Counted from the first letter of the stretch, positions 1-8,699 are shown. The stretch is DNA of 64,000 nucleotides from JBQLZQ01 sp052168355 (GCA_052168355.1 JBQLZQ010000063.1:1-64000); one strand, 5' to 3'. The notes: generated by a model not told the origin, from the letters alone. Made by a program: numbers and translations.

Positions 1-78
1 CGCGCCGCTCAGATACTGCTCGGCCCACAGGCTTCCCGCCACGAACAGCGAGATCGCCAACCACAGCAATCCGTACAT
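1..78 (-). CDS. Partial N-terminus of a membrane or exported protein
   Basis: An open frame runs off the left edge of the window from an ATG at 78. The 26 visible residues form one hydrophobic helix (YGLLWLAISLFVAGSLWA) followed by EQYLSGA, as in a membrane protein or an uncleaved signal anchor. No clear ribosome binding site precedes the ATG, so the true start could lie elsewhere. The family cannot be named from this fragment. It would be transcribed divergently from gabD. Confidence 0.35.
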   Translation of the reverse strand, partial: MYGLLWLAISLFVAGSLWAEQYLSGA

Positions 79-457
79 GACCGCTTGAGCGACCGGCAAA
101 ACGATAGGCCTACCAACAATATCATTGCATGGATCGACCCGTGGGGTCGGTCGGACAAACAAAAGAACCTCAATCCCGCTAATTAATTCCGCGATTTTGA
201 CCAAAAAACAAACGAAATTCACTCTAGTCTGGCGGCGCCGGCAGGCACAAAAGCCGCCGACGACCGACATATTGTCCACCCTCGATGGATCGATCCGTTG
301 TCCGACGGCGCTACGTCTGCATCGGCATCATCGTCCAAACACAGTGAAATACACCGCGTTACCGACCGCACGATAGAGCCCGCGGCCACCCTTTCGGCAG
401 GGCCACGGGGCTTCTATAGTGTTGTCCAGATCAAGCCTTAGCCCGTGGAGAACCCCG
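79..457. other. Intergenic region upstream of gabD
   Basis: No convincing gene lies here; a short open frame at 125-376 has low-complexity, basic composition and no family resemblance. The stretch holds a perfect 6-bp inverted repeat (CGACCC/GGGTCG, 135-149, 3-nt loop) and a moderately AT-rich segment at 176-225 containing TTGACC (197-202). TATAGT at 415-420 would suit a -10 box about 38 bases before the gabD start, but no good -35 hexamer sits 16-18 bases upstream. Promoter assignment is tentative. Confidence 0.4.
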
Positions 458-1915
458 ATGAAAACCAAGGACCCCAGCCTGTTCCGTCAACAATGCTATA
501 TCGACGGCGGCTGGCACGATGCGGACAGCGGCGAGACGGTCGACGTTCTCGATCCGGCCACCGGCACCGCCCTGGGCACCGTGCCGAAGGCCGGATCGTC
601 CGAAACCCGCCGGGCCATCGAGGCGGCAAATCGGGCCTGGCCCGAATGGCGCGCCAAGACGGCCAAGGCACGGTCCGGCATTCTGCGCGCCTGGGCCGAC
701 CTGATGGTGGCCAATCAGGAAGATCTGGCCCAGTTGATGACCGCCGAACAAGGCAAACCCTTGACGGAATCCCGCGGCGAAATTGTCTATGCCGCCAGTT
801 TTCTGGAATGGTTCGCCGAGGAGGGCAAGCGCGTCTACGGCGACACGATCCCGACCCACATGTCCGACCGGCGCATCGTGGTGGTCAAGGAACCGGTCGG
901 GGTCTGCGCCGCCATCACGCCTTGGAACTTCCCGTCCGCGATGATCACCCGCAAGGCCGGCCCCGCCCTGGCCGCCGGCTGCACCATGGTGGTCAAGCCG
1001 GCCACCGCCACCCCGTTTTCGGCCCTGGCCCTGGCCGAGCTGGCCGAACGGGCGGGTATGCCGCCAGGGGTGTTCAGCGTGGTCACCGGATCCTCCGGCG
1101 CCATCGGCGGCGAGATGACCGGCAACCCGCTGGTCCGCAAACTGACCTTCACGGGCTCCACCGCCGTGGGCAAGACGCTGATGCAGCAGTGCGCGGGAAC
1201 GGTGAAGAAAGTGTCGATGGAACTGGGCGGCAACGCGCCCTTCATCGTCTTCGACGACGCCGATCTGGATGCCGCCGTTGCCGGCGCCATAGCGTCCAAG
1301 TACCGCAATGCCGGGCAGACTTGTGTCTGCGCCAACCGCCTGTTCGTCCAGGATGGCATCTATGACGCGTTCACGGCCAAGTTGAAGGATGCGGTCGCCG
1401 CGCTCAAGGTCGCGGTCGGTACGGAGGATGGGGCCCAGCAGGGCCCTTTGATCGACGAGGCCGCGGTGGAGAAGGTGGAAGAGCACATCGCCGACGCGGT
1501 GGGCAAAGGCGCCCGCCTGGTCGTCGGCGGCCATCGTCATGCCCTTGGTGGCACCTTTTTCGAACCGACCGTGCTGGCCGATGTCACCACCGGGATGAAG
1601 GTGATGAAGGAGGAAACGTTTGGCCCCCTGGCCCCCTTGTTCCGGTTCTCGACGGAGGAGGAGGCGATTGCCATGGCCAACGATACCGAATTCGGACTTG
1701 CCGCCTATTTCTACAGCCGCGACATCGGTAGGGTCTGGCGTGTCAGCGAAGGGTTGGAGTACGGCATCGTCGGCGTCAACGAAGGCATCATCTCGACCGA
1801 GGCCGCGCCCTTCGGCGGCATGAAGGAAAGCGGTATCGGCCGCGAAGGGTCCAAGTACGGGATAGAGGAATTTGTGGAGATCAAATATCTCTGCATGGGG
1901 GGGCTGGACCGTTGA
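458..1915 (+). CDS. gabD: NAD(P)-dependent succinate-semialdehyde dehydrogenase
   Basis: Aldehyde dehydrogenase superfamily protein of 485 residues, the usual GabD length (E. coli about 482). It oxidises succinate semialdehyde to succinate in 4-aminobutyrate and related catabolism in the cytoplasm. The general-base Glu255 lies in MELGG and the catalytic Cys289 in NAGQTCVCANR, a GabD-like context. TPWNFP (about 154-159) and FTGSTAVGK (about 231-239) form the cofactor site. I chose ATG 458 because GGAG (447-450) precedes it at good spacing; the frame is open further up to 419. The glutathione reductase gene follows 43 bases downstream on the same strand. Family assignment is firm; the exact aldehyde is inferred from sequence type. 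Confidence 0.9.
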   Translation: MKTKDPSLFRQQCYIDGGWHDADSGETVDVLDPATGTALGTVPKAGSSETRRAIEAANRAWPEWRAKTAKARSGILRAWADLMVANQEDLAQLMTAEQGKPLTESRGEIVYAASFLEWFAEEGKRVYGDTIPTHMSDRRIVVVKEPVGVCAAITPWNFPSAMITRKAGPALAAGCTMVVKPATATPFSALALAELAERAGMPPGVFSVVTGSSGAIGGEMTGNPLVRKLTFTGSTAVGKTLMQQCAGTVKKVSMELGGNAPFIVFDDADLDAAVAGAIASKYRNAGQTCVCANRLFVQDGIYDAFTAKLKDAVAALKVAVGTEDGAQQGPLIDEAAVEKVEEHIADAVGKGARLVVGGHRHALGGTFFEPTVLADVTTGMKVMKEETFGPLAPLFRFSTEEEAIAMANDTEFGLAAYFYSRDIGRVWRVSEGLEYGIVGVNEGIISTEAAPFGGMKESGIGREGSKYGIEEFVEIKYLCMGGLDR

Positions 1916-1958
1916 CCCCCCGTCAATCCAATGGCCCGGTAATGGGCCGCGAACCATC

Positions 1959-3341
1959 ATGACCGACTACGATTACGACTATTTCGTCATAGGCGGCGGT
2001 TCCGGGGGCGTGCGGTCCGGCCGCATCGCCGCCGGCCACGGCGCCCGCGTCGCCGTGGCCGAGGAACGCTATCTGGGCGGCACCTGCGTCAATGTGGGCT
2101 GCGTACCCAAAAAGCTGCTGGTCCAGGCCGCGCATTTTTCCCACGATTTCAAGGATGCCGCCGGCTTTGGCTGGACCGTCGGCGAACCGCGTCACGATTG
2201 GCGCCGGCTGATCGAGAACAAGAACACCGAGATCAACCGCCTCAACGGCATCTACCGCCGTCTGCTGGAGGGAGCGGGCTGTACGATCATCGATGCCCGC
2301 GCGACCCTGGTCGACGCCCACACCGTGGCGGTGGGGGATGAGAGGATTACGGCCAAGACCATCCTCATCGCCACCGGCGGCTGGCCCGTGCTGCCCGATC
2401 GCCCCGGGGTGGCGGAATACGGCATCACCTCCAACGACGCCTTTTTTTTGGAGGCGCTGCCGCGTCATGTCGTGATCGTGGGCGGCGGCTATATCGCGGT
2501 GGAATTCGCCGGGATCTTCAACGGGCTGGGATCCAAGGTGATCCAGCTCTATCGCGGGCCGCTGTTCCTGCGCGGGTTCGACCGCGATATCCGCGAGGCT
2601 TTGGCCGAGGAGGTGACCCGCGCGGGCATCGACCTGCGCCAGAACACCGATGTCCTGAAGTTGGAAAAGACCTCCGACTGTCTGCTCGCCCATCTCAGCG
2701 ACGGCCGGATGATCGAAACCGACGCCGTGATGTTCGCCACCGGCCGGTCGCCCAACACGACCAATCTGGGTCTCGAAGCCGCCGGGGTGGCCGTCACGCC
2801 GTCGGGCGCGATCGCGGTCGACGCCGACTACAGGACCAGTGTTCCCAATATCTACGCCATCGGCGACGTCACCGACCGGATGAACCTGACGCCGGTGGCC
2901 ATCGCCGAGGGCCATGCCCTGGCGGACACGCTGTTCGGCGGGTCGCCGCGCAGGATCTCCTACGACAACATACCGACGGCCGTGTTCTCGACACCGCCGA
3001 TCGGCACCGTCGGCCTCAGCGAGCACGAGGCGCGGCGGCGCGGTCTGGTCGTCGACATCTACCGGACATCGTTCCGGCCCATGCGGCACGCCTTCGTCGG
3101 GCGTGACGAGCGGTCGTTGATGAAGCTGGTGGTCGACCGGCAGACCGATCGCGTCATCGGCTGTCACATGGTCGGCGCCGACGCGCCCGAGATCGTCCAG
3201 GGCATGGCCATCGCGATGTCGTGCGGGGCGACCAAGGCGGTCTTCGACAGGACCATCGGCATCCATCCGACCTCGGCGGAGGAGTTCGTGACCATGCGCA
3301 CCCGCGCCCCGGATCCCGAGGAAGAGGAAGCCGCCGACTGA
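1959..3341 (+). CDS. gor: Glutathione-disulfide reductase
   Basis: FAD-dependent pyridine nucleotide-disulfide oxidoreductase of 460 residues that reduces glutathione disulfide with NADPH in the cytoplasm. The N-terminal FAD fold GGGSGGVRSGR is at 12-22. The redox-active pair Cys43/Cys48 is in GGTCVNVGCVPKK. A second nucleotide-binding fold is VIVGGGYIAVEFAG, followed by an Arg-containing strand expected for NADPH preference. The C-terminal GIHPTSAEE carries the active-site His-Glu pair. CVNVGC with this C-terminus is the glutathione rather than the dihydrolipoamide version. ATG 1959 is chosen because family homology begins there. The gene probably shares a transcript with gabD and converges on the metal-stress bufferin operon. 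Confidence 0.93.
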   Translation: MTDYDYDYFVIGGGSGGVRSGRIAAGHGARVAVAEERYLGGTCVNVGCVPKKLLVQAAHFSHDFKDAAGFGWTVGEPRHDWRRLIENKNTEINRLNGIYRRLLEGAGCTIIDARATLVDAHTVAVGDERITAKTILIATGGWPVLPDRPGVAEYGITSNDAFFLEALPRHVVIVGGGYIAVEFAGIFNGLGSKVIQLYRGPLFLRGFDRDIREALAEEVTRAGIDLRQNTDVLKLEKTSDCLLAHLSDGRMIETDAVMFATGRSPNTTNLGLEAAGVAVTPSGAIAVDADYRTSVPNIYAIGDVTDRMNLTPVAIAEGHALADTLFGGSPRRISYDNIPTAVFSTPPIGTVGLSEHEARRRGLVVDIYRTSFRPMRHAFVGRDERSLMKLVVDRQTDRVIGCHMVGADAPEIVQGMAIAMSCGATKAVFDRTIGIHPTSAEEFVTMRTRAPDPEEEEAAD

Positions 3342-3369
3342 GGAGAGCCGCCGCCGGCCCCCTCGGCCG

Positions 3370-3855
3370 TCAGCCCAGCCGGCGCGAAATCAGGTGGTCG
3401 ACGGAAATGCGGCCGGGGCCGAAGACGAAAATCGCCCCGAGCAGGAACATCCAGTAGAAGTGCTCGACATTGTCGTAGGCGGGGTTGGCCGCGCCCAGCA
3501 CGAACTGGATGACCAGGGACATGGCCAGCAGCGGCAGGACCGCCAGCCGCGACAGCAGGCCCAGCACCAGCAGCACCGGCATCCCCAACTCGAACATGGT
3601 GGCCAGAACCGCCGTCACTTCGAAGGGCAGGATCGGAACCGCATACTCGTACTGGAACAGGAATTTCGTGTTTTCCCAGCTGTCCAGCTTGGTCAGTCCC
3701 GAGTTGAAGAAGACCCGTGCGATCCACACGCGCATGGCCAGCAGAAGGATCGGGGCCAGCCAGGTTTCGATGGCGCCGATGCCGCGGCCGACGGGGGCGG
3801 CCAAGGCCGACACGGCACCCGGTAGACCCTGATGAGACGAGGTTGTGGTGGTCAT
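3370..3855 (-). CDS. bufD: DoxX-family membrane protein, last gene of the bufferin operon (BufD/GigD-like)
   Basis: A 161-residue DoxX-type inner membrane protein with about four hydrophobic helices and the typical start RVWIARVFFNSGLTKLDSW. The middle helices carry MFELGMPVLLVLGLLSRLAVLPLL and the C-terminus ends in RISVDHLISRRLG. Its ATG overlaps the upstream gene stop by four bases (ATGA), so translation is probably coupled. The order DUF2282, DUF692, DUF2063, DoxX matches the gold/copper-induced gigABCD (bufABCD) operons known from Caulobacter. The role of DoxX there is unclear; a part in membrane redox or in maturation of the exported peptide is inference. Confidence 0.85.
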   Translation of the reverse strand: MTTTTSSHQGLPGAVSALAAPVGRGIGAIETWLAPILLLAMRVWIARVFFNSGLTKLDSWENTKFLFQYEYAVPILPFEVTAVLATMFELGMPVLLVLGLLSRLAVLPLLAMSLVIQFVLGAANPAYDNVEHFYWMFLLGAIFVFGPGRISVDHLISRRLG

Positions 3856-4661
3856 GGGTGTCCCCTTTCCTTGGGCGCCGGGTCGCCGTCGGCGACCCCG
3901 GCAAAGGTGCCGCCGGCGAGATGGGCCGCCAGCACCGGTTGCAGTTGAAAATCGGCCTCCGCGGCCATCGCCGCCGCCGCCGCGTCCTGAAGCGTGCGCC
4001 CCTGGGAAAGCGCCAGCAGCAACGCGTATTCGCCGGCCCCGACACCGCTTTGGATGACGGATCCGCGGCGCCGCGCGACCACCACCCGCTGCCCGCCCTG
4101 GTTGAGGTCCACCGCCGCGACCCTGTCGTCGTCGGTCTGGTTGACCTCCCAGATGCGCTGGATCGGATAGGGCGACGCGACCAGCCGGATGGCGGGATGC
4201 AGGGCGAACGTCAGCTTCGGATATTCGTCCAGGGGCACCCGCTGCAGTCCGGCGGCATCGAGCGGCGGCGCGTCGGCCGCGAAATAGGCCTCGTTGCGCG
4301 CCCACTCCAGGCGCGCCACGTCGGGCAGGTAGGGCAGCGGGCGGGCCGGGGCGAACGCCGCGATAAACGCCGGCAGGTCGCCGCCATACGACAGCAGGTG
4401 CGGCCGGCGCGGCGGATGGGCCCTGATATGGGCGTGGGTCATGGCCCGAAAGAAGGGGTCGCCGACCAGCCGGAACACCACCGGATAGGCGGCCTTGAGC
4501 ACCTGGGTCAGGGACCCGAACGTGTTGGTGCGATAGATGCCGAGCCGTCGGTCGGCTGGAATTCCGTCGGAGACGAGAGCGGCGGCGATGGCCGGATCGT
4601 CGTCCAGGATCGCCGCCCGGAAGGCCGTCTGAAGATCACGCAACATGGCTTTGGCCACCAT
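3852..4661 (-). CDS. bufC: DUF2063 (HvfC/BufC-like) partner of the MNIO enzyme
   Basis: A 269-residue DUF2063 protein. The N-terminal domain starts LRDLQTAFRAAIL and continues with RRLGIYRTNTFGSLTQVLKAAYPVVFRLVGDPFF, the hallmark of the family, which is sometimes called a putative DNA-binding domain. In bufferin and methanobactin-like pathways such proteins act as recognition partners that present the precursor peptide to the MNIO enzyme. The gene overlaps the MNIO stop by 26 bases if ATG 4661 is used; a second ATG at 4646 would shorten the overlap. It overlaps the DoxX gene by four bases. Tight overlaps argue for a stoichiometric complex. Confidence 0.88.
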   Translation of the reverse strand: MVAKAMLRDLQTAFRAAILDDDPAIAAALVSDGIPADRRLGIYRTNTFGSLTQVLKAAYPVVFRLVGDPFFRAMTHAHIRAHPPRRPHLLSYGGDLPAFIAAFAPARPLPYLPDVARLEWARNEAYFAADAPPLDAAGLQRVPLDEYPKLTFALHPAIRLVASPYPIQRIWEVNQTDDDRVAAVDLNQGGQRVVVARRRGSVIQSGVGAGEYALLLALSQGRTLQDAAAAAMAAEADFQLQPVLAAHLAGGTFAGVADGDPAPKERGHP

Positions 4662-5523
4662 GCCGGCGGCGGACGGCGTTCAGCAGGATGTCGGCCTTGC
4701 GCGCCTCCGCCAGCAAGACCGGCAGCGGCGGGATCCTCGTGTCCCATTCGACCAGGGTGGGTATGGGGCCAAGCCGGTCCAGGGCGGCCCGGAACAGGGC
4801 CCACACCGCCTCGTCCACCGGCGCACCGTGGTCGTCGATCAGAATGGTCTGATCGTCGAATTCCTGGACGAAATGTCCCGCGACATGGATTTCCTGGACC
4901 GCGTCCAGCGGCACCGCGTCCAGATAGGGCTCCGCCTCGAACTGGTGGTTGAAGGCGCTGACATGGATGTTGTTGACGTCCAGCAGCAGACCGCAGCCGG
5001 TGCGCCGCGCGATCTCGGCCATGAATTCCCATTCCGGCATGGTCGAACTGGTGAAGCGGACATAGGTGGACGGGTTTTCGACCAGGATCTGGCGGCCCAG
5101 CGCCTCCTGGGCGTGGCCGATGTTGCGGCACAGCACGTCCAGGGCTTCGGGCGTGTAGGGCAGGGGCAGCAGGTCGTTGAGATAGGTGCCGCCGGTGACG
5201 CTCCAGGACACGTGTTCGGAGACAAGCCCCGGCTGAAACCGGTCGTTGAGCGCCCTCAGCCGGGCCAGGTGATCCCGGTCGAGGCCTTCCGCCGAGCCGA
5301 GGGACAGACCGACGCCGTGACAGCTCAAGGGAAAGTCGCGGCGGATGGTCTCCAGTGCCGCCAGACGGGCGCCGCCGGCGGCCAGATAGTTTTCGGAATG
5401 AACCTCGACCCAGCCGGTGGCCGGCGGCGACTCAAGAAAGTCTCGGATATGCGTATGCCGAAGCCCGATCCCCGCGCGGTCGGGGATCGGGTCGACGGCA
5501 AAGGGGGAGGACCGGCCGGACAT
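4636..5523 (-). CDS. bufB: MNIO-family (DUF692) peptide-modifying enzyme, BufB-like
   Basis: A 295-residue member of the multinuclear non-heme iron-dependent oxidase family (DUF692). It adopts a TIM barrel holding two or three iron ions. Likely metal ligands are visible: VEVHSENY (His42, Glu44, Asn45), SCHGVGLSLGS (His69), SEH (Glu103, His104), ILVEN (Glu149), LLLDVNNIHVSAFNH (Asp182, Asn184, His187), IHVAGH (His213, His217) and DDH (231-232). Studied bufferin MNIOs convert cysteines of the precursor into thiooxazole-type copper ligands. This gene lies directly after a four-cysteine DUF2282 precursor, so the same chemistry is expected. No strong Shine-Dalgarno sequence precedes ATG 5523, so the start is less certain than the family. 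Confidence 0.92.
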   Translation of the reverse strand: MSGRSSPFAVDPIPDRAGIGLRHTHIRDFLESPPATGWVEVHSENYLAAGGARLAALETIRRDFPLSCHGVGLSLGSAEGLDRDHLARLRALNDRFQPGLVSEHVSWSVTGGTYLNDLLPLPYTPEALDVLCRNIGHAQEALGRQILVENPSTYVRFTSSTMPEWEFMAEIARRTGCGLLLDVNNIHVSAFNHQFEAEPYLDAVPLDAVQEIHVAGHFVQEFDDQTILIDDHGAPVDEAVWALFRAALDRLGPIPTLVEWDTRIPPLPVLLAEARKADILLNAVRRRHGGQSHVA

Positions 5524-5544
5524 GACGATACCGGTCCCGGTGCC

Positions 5545-5835
5545 TCAGGCCTGCTCGCCGTAGCCGTCGAACGGCTCGGTCTGGCCGCCCATGTCCTCGC
5601 AGGACCCGGCCGGAACCAGCTTCCAATCGCCGCCGAAATAGTCCTCGGTCGACTGGCCCGCGCAGGAATGGGTGCCCGCGGCATTGGCGCAATCGTTCTC
5701 GGCCGCCTTGGCGACGCCGTAGCATTTGGTCATGTCCTGGGCGAGCACGCTGCTTGGTGCGGCCATGGTGGCCATGGAGACGGCGCCGGCCAGGGCGGCG
5801 GCGACGGACAGGGAGGTGAATTTCATATCAGCCAT
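5545..5835 (-). CDS. bufA: Bufferin precursor peptide (DUF2282), exported copper-binding RiPP
   Basis: A 96-residue small protein with a Sec-type signal peptide (about residues 1-32, cleavage near SSVLA/QDM) and a mature part holding exactly four cysteines (38, 49, 58, 79). The pattern KCYGVAKAAENDC, THSCAGQS and WKLVPAGSC matches DUF2282/bufferin-1 proteins. In that family cysteines are modified by the MNIO partner and the peptide binds copper in the periplasm. The unusually long signal sequence is typical of this family, where it helps enzyme recognition. ATG 5835 has GGAAGAGG seven bases upstream; an internal ATG at 5826 is less well placed. First gene of bufABCD. Cysteine modification itself is inferred. 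Confidence 0.9.
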   Translation of the reverse strand: MADMKFTSLSVAAALAGAVSMATMAAPSSVLAQDMTKCYGVAKAAENDCANAAGTHSCAGQSTEDYFGGDWKLVPAGSCEDMGGQTEPFDGYGEQA

Positions 5836-6134
5836 GGATTTGCCTCTTCCAGAAAGTGGGGCCAGCCTTGGGTCGCTGGTCCCGTTAACATGGGCTGTTG
5901 ACACTGCCGGGGTGAAATCAACCCTGCCCCACAACGCTTCACATCGCCGTGACGCCCCCGGAGTCCGGTCCGCACGAACCGCCGGAAGAGGCCGAAAACC
6001 ATCCATTTTGTGCGGGTTTGTATGCGAATCGGCTGGAAAACCGACGCCGGTCGTCGTATAGCGATAAGCCCTTGAGACCAAAAGGATGACGCGGACGGTG
6101 GTGAGCCCGTCTCAAGCGTCAGGGAGGTACAGCG
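5836..6134. promoter_or_regulatory. Divergent control region between bufA and DAHP synthase
   Basis: A 299-base divergent spacer. On the bufA side, about 25-45 bases before its start, lies a GC hairpin (GGCCAGC ... GCTGGTCC, about 5860-5881) that would sit in the bufA leader. TTGACA occurs on the plus strand at 5898-5903 without a convincing -10 box. TATAGC (6058-6063) is a weak -10 candidate for the DAHP synthase gene. Gold/copper-induced homologues are controlled by an ECF sigma factor in Caulobacter, but I could not find a clean ECF-type pair here. Confidence 0.35.
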
Positions 6135-7523
6135 ATGTCTCAGGCCTGGACACCCGACAGTTGGCGGACCAGACCCATCGAGCAGATGCCGGTCTACCCG
6201 GACCTGCCCCTGTTGGCGGCCGTGGAAAAACAGCTCTCGGCCTATCCGCCGCTGGTGTTTGCCGGCGAGGCGCGGTCGCTGAAGGCCGATCTGGCGCGTG
6301 TGGCGAAGGGCGAGGCGTTTCTGCTGCAGGGCGGCGATTGCGCCGAAAGCTTTGCCGAATTCCATCCCGACAAGATCCGCGACACCTTCAAGCTGCTGCT
6401 TCAGATGGCGCTGGTGCTGACCTTCGGCGGCGCCGTGCCGGTGGTCAAGGTGGGGCGCATGGCCGGGCAGTTCGCCAAGCCGCGCTCGTCGGACACCGAA
6501 ACCGTGAATGGCGAGTCGCTGCCGTCCTATCGCGGCGACATCATCAACGGGTTCGAGTTCGACACGGCCAGCCGTGTCCCGGCGCCCGAGCGGATGGTCC
6601 AGGCCTACAACCAGTCGGCTTCCACGCTCAACCTGCTGCGCGCCTTTGCCCAGGGCGGCTACGCCGATCTCCACCAGGCCCATACCTGGAACCTCAGCTT
6701 TGTCGGCCGCAGCCCGCAGAGCACCCGATACGAGGATCTGGCCGACCGGATCGATGAGGCGGTGCAGTTCATGGCCGCCTGCGGCCTGACGTCGGAGACC
6801 AGCGCCGCCATCCGCGAAACCGATTTCTACACCAGCCACGAGGCGCTGCTGCTGCCCTATGAGCAGGCCCTGACCCGCGTCGACAGCACCAGCGGCCGAT
6901 GGTACGACGTGTCGGCCCACATGCTGTGGGTCGGCGACCGCACGCGCCAACTCGACGGCGCCCATGTTGAGTTCCTGCGCGGCGTGCGCAACCCGGTCGG
7001 GATCAAGTGCGGCCCGACGCTGGAACCCGACGACCTGATCCGGCTGATCGACCGCCTCAACCCGGACGACGTGCCCGGTCGCCTGACCCTGATCGTGCGC
7101 ATGGGCGCCGATCAGGTTGAAAAGCGGCTGCCGCCGCTGATCCGGCGGGTGGCGGCCGAGGGGCGGACGGTGGTGTGGTCCTGCGACCCGATGCATGGCA
7201 ACACCGTCAAGTCGCCGTCCGGCTACAAAACCCGGCCGTTCGACCGGATCTTGAGCGAGGTCGAGCGGTTTTTCGACGTGCACATGGCCGAAGGCACCCA
7301 TGCCGGCGGCGTGCATTTCGAGATGACCGGCCAGGACGTGACCGAGTGCACGGGCGGCGCCTATCGCATCACCGACGAGTCGCTGTCGTTGCGGTACCAC
7401 ACGGCCTGCGATCCGAGGTTGAACGCCGATCAGGCGCTGGAACTGGCCTTTCTGATCGCCGGACGCCTGAAGAACGGCCGGTCGGAGCGGGATCGCGCCA
7501 GACGCACGGCGGCGGCGGAATAG
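6135..7523 (+). CDS. aroF: Class II 3-deoxy-7-phosphoheptulonate (DAHP) synthase
   Basis: A 462-residue class II DAHP synthase, which condenses phosphoenolpyruvate and erythrose 4-phosphate in the first step of the shikimate pathway. It opens with WTPDSWRTRPIEQMPVYPD and contains LQGGDCAESFAEF with the metal-binding Cys69, then KVGRMAGQFAKPRS, YRGDIINGFEF, IKCGPTLEPDDL, SCDPMHGNT and GGVHFEMTGQDVTECTGG. All are class II signatures, and length is normal for the plant/microbial type. AGGGAGG stands just before the ATG. It lies 15 bases upstream of the nicotinate phosphoribosyltransferase-like gene and is divergent from bufA. Class II enzymes are often feedback-regulated by aromatic amino acids; nothing here shows which. 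Confidence 0.93.
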   Translation: MSQAWTPDSWRTRPIEQMPVYPDLPLLAAVEKQLSAYPPLVFAGEARSLKADLARVAKGEAFLLQGGDCAESFAEFHPDKIRDTFKLLLQMALVLTFGGAVPVVKVGRMAGQFAKPRSSDTETVNGESLPSYRGDIINGFEFDTASRVPAPERMVQAYNQSASTLNLLRAFAQGGYADLHQAHTWNLSFVGRSPQSTRYEDLADRIDEAVQFMAACGLTSETSAAIRETDFYTSHEALLLPYEQALTRVDSTSGRWYDVSAHMLWVGDRTRQLDGAHVEFLRGVRNPVGIKCGPTLEPDDLIRLIDRLNPDDVPGRLTLIVRMGADQVEKRLPPLIRRVAAEGRTVVWSCDPMHGNTVKSPSGYKTRPFDRILSEVERFFDVHMAEGTHAGGVHFEMTGQDVTECTGGAYRITDESLSLRYHTACDPRLNADQALELAFLIAGRLKNGRSERDRARRTAAAE

Positions 7524-7538
7524 GAGCTAAAGCCGGTC

Positions 7539-8699
7539 ATGGCCCCAGACGGCAGAGCGGATCGGCGGGTCGGCGACGGTCCGGCGACGAACGGCGATTC
7601 CATCGCGGCGTGGACCGACAAGTATTTTCTGCGCACCAAGGAAACCGTCGGCCGTTTCGGTGACGCCCGGGTCACGTATGCCATCTTCATGCGCCGGCCG
7701 GTTCTGTCGGCGCCGCGGCTGGCCCTGGAATGGCTGGAGACGGTACAGAAGGCCCGTGGCGCGGAGGTTGAGATCGACCTGCGCTACGAGGAAGGCAAAT
7801 GGGTCGGCGCCGGCGAGCCGCTGCTGTACATCACCGGATCCTTCTACCATCTGGTGGAACTCGAAACCCTGCTGCTGCAGAAGATCGGTCCGCCCGCCGT
7901 GGCCGCCTACAACGCCTACACCATGTGCGCCGACCTGAAGAAGGCGTCGTTCCTGGCGATGGACGCGCGCCACTGCGCCGGCAAGGAGATGGCCGACATG
8001 ATGGCCTATGCCGCCAGCGTCGGCAGCGCGCGGGCCCGTCGCAAGGACGGCGCTGTCGGTTTCATCGGCAACGCCACCGACGCCACCGCCCACTATTTCG
8101 GCCAGCAGGCCGGGTTGGGGACCATGCCGCACGCCCTCATCGGCTATGCCGGATCGACCGTGCGGGCGGCGGAAATGATGCACGAGGTCTTCCCCAACGA
8201 TCCGCTGACCGTCCTTGTCGACTATTACGGCCGGGAGGTGACCGACAGCCTGGAGGTATGCCGCCGGTTCCCGGACCTGGCGGCAAAGGGCGCGGTCTCG
8301 GTGCGGCTGGACACGCCGGGCGGCCGCTACATGGAGGAGTTGGATCCGCCCTCGTCCTACGCGGTCCTCGAGCGCCATGTGCCACATTCGATCCGCGGCT
8401 ACCGCGACGAGACGGAACTGCGCTACCTGATCGGCACGGGCGTCTCGGCCGCGGCCATCCACCATCTGCGCGACCGGCTGGACGAGGCCGGCTTCGACAA
8501 GGTGAAGATCGTCGCGTCCAGCGGCTTCGGCCCGGCCAAGTGCCGGGTCATGGCCTTGGCCGGAGTGCCGGTCGACGTGGTCGGCACCGGCAGTTTCCTG
8601 CCCGAGCGCTGGACCGAGACCTACGCCACCGCTGATATCGTCGAATATGACGGCAAGCCGATGGTCAAGGTTGGCCGCGAGTTCCTGTTGCGCCGGTAG
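7539..8699 (+). CDS. Nicotinate phosphoribosyltransferase-like protein
   Basis: A 386-residue protein of the nicotinate/quinolinate phosphoribosyltransferase fold. DKYFLRTKETVGRFGDARVTYAIFMR near the N-terminus resembles the NAPRTase opening, with GEPLLYITGSFYHLVELETLLLQKIG in the middle domain. Later come GYAGSTVRAAEMMHEVFPNDPLTVLVDYYGREVTDSLEV, RLDTPGGRYMEE and KIVASSGFGPAKC, which align with the phosphate-binding part of the barrel. It would salvage nicotinate to nicotinate mononucleotide for NAD, which fits the nadE gene about 2.2 kb downstream. It is somewhat divergent from canonical PncB, so I give no symbol. AGGAG lies 13 bases before the ATG; DinB follows seven bases after its stop. 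Confidence 0.75.
   Translation: MAPDGRADRRVGDGPATNGDSIAAWTDKYFLRTKETVGRFGDARVTYAIFMRRPVLSAPRLALEWLETVQKARGAEVEIDLRYEEGKWVGAGEPLLYITGSFYHLVELETLLLQKIGPPAVAAYNAYTMCADLKKASFLAMDARHCAGKEMADMMAYAASVGSARARRKDGAVGFIGNATDATAHYFGQQAGLGTMPHALIGYAGSTVRAAEMMHEVFPNDPLTVLVDYYGREVTDSLEVCRRFPDLAAKGAVSVRLDTPGGRYMEELDPPSSYAVLERHVPHSIRGYRDETELRYLIGTGVSAAAIHHLRDRLDEAGFDKVKIVASSGFGPAKCRVMALAGVPVDVVGTGSFLPERWTETYATADIVEYDGKPMVKVGREFLLRR

Noticed and set aside
125..376. 83-codon plus-strand open frame
   Set aside because: Basic, low-complexity composition, no family resemblance and no good ribosome binding site; lies in a promoter-like gap.
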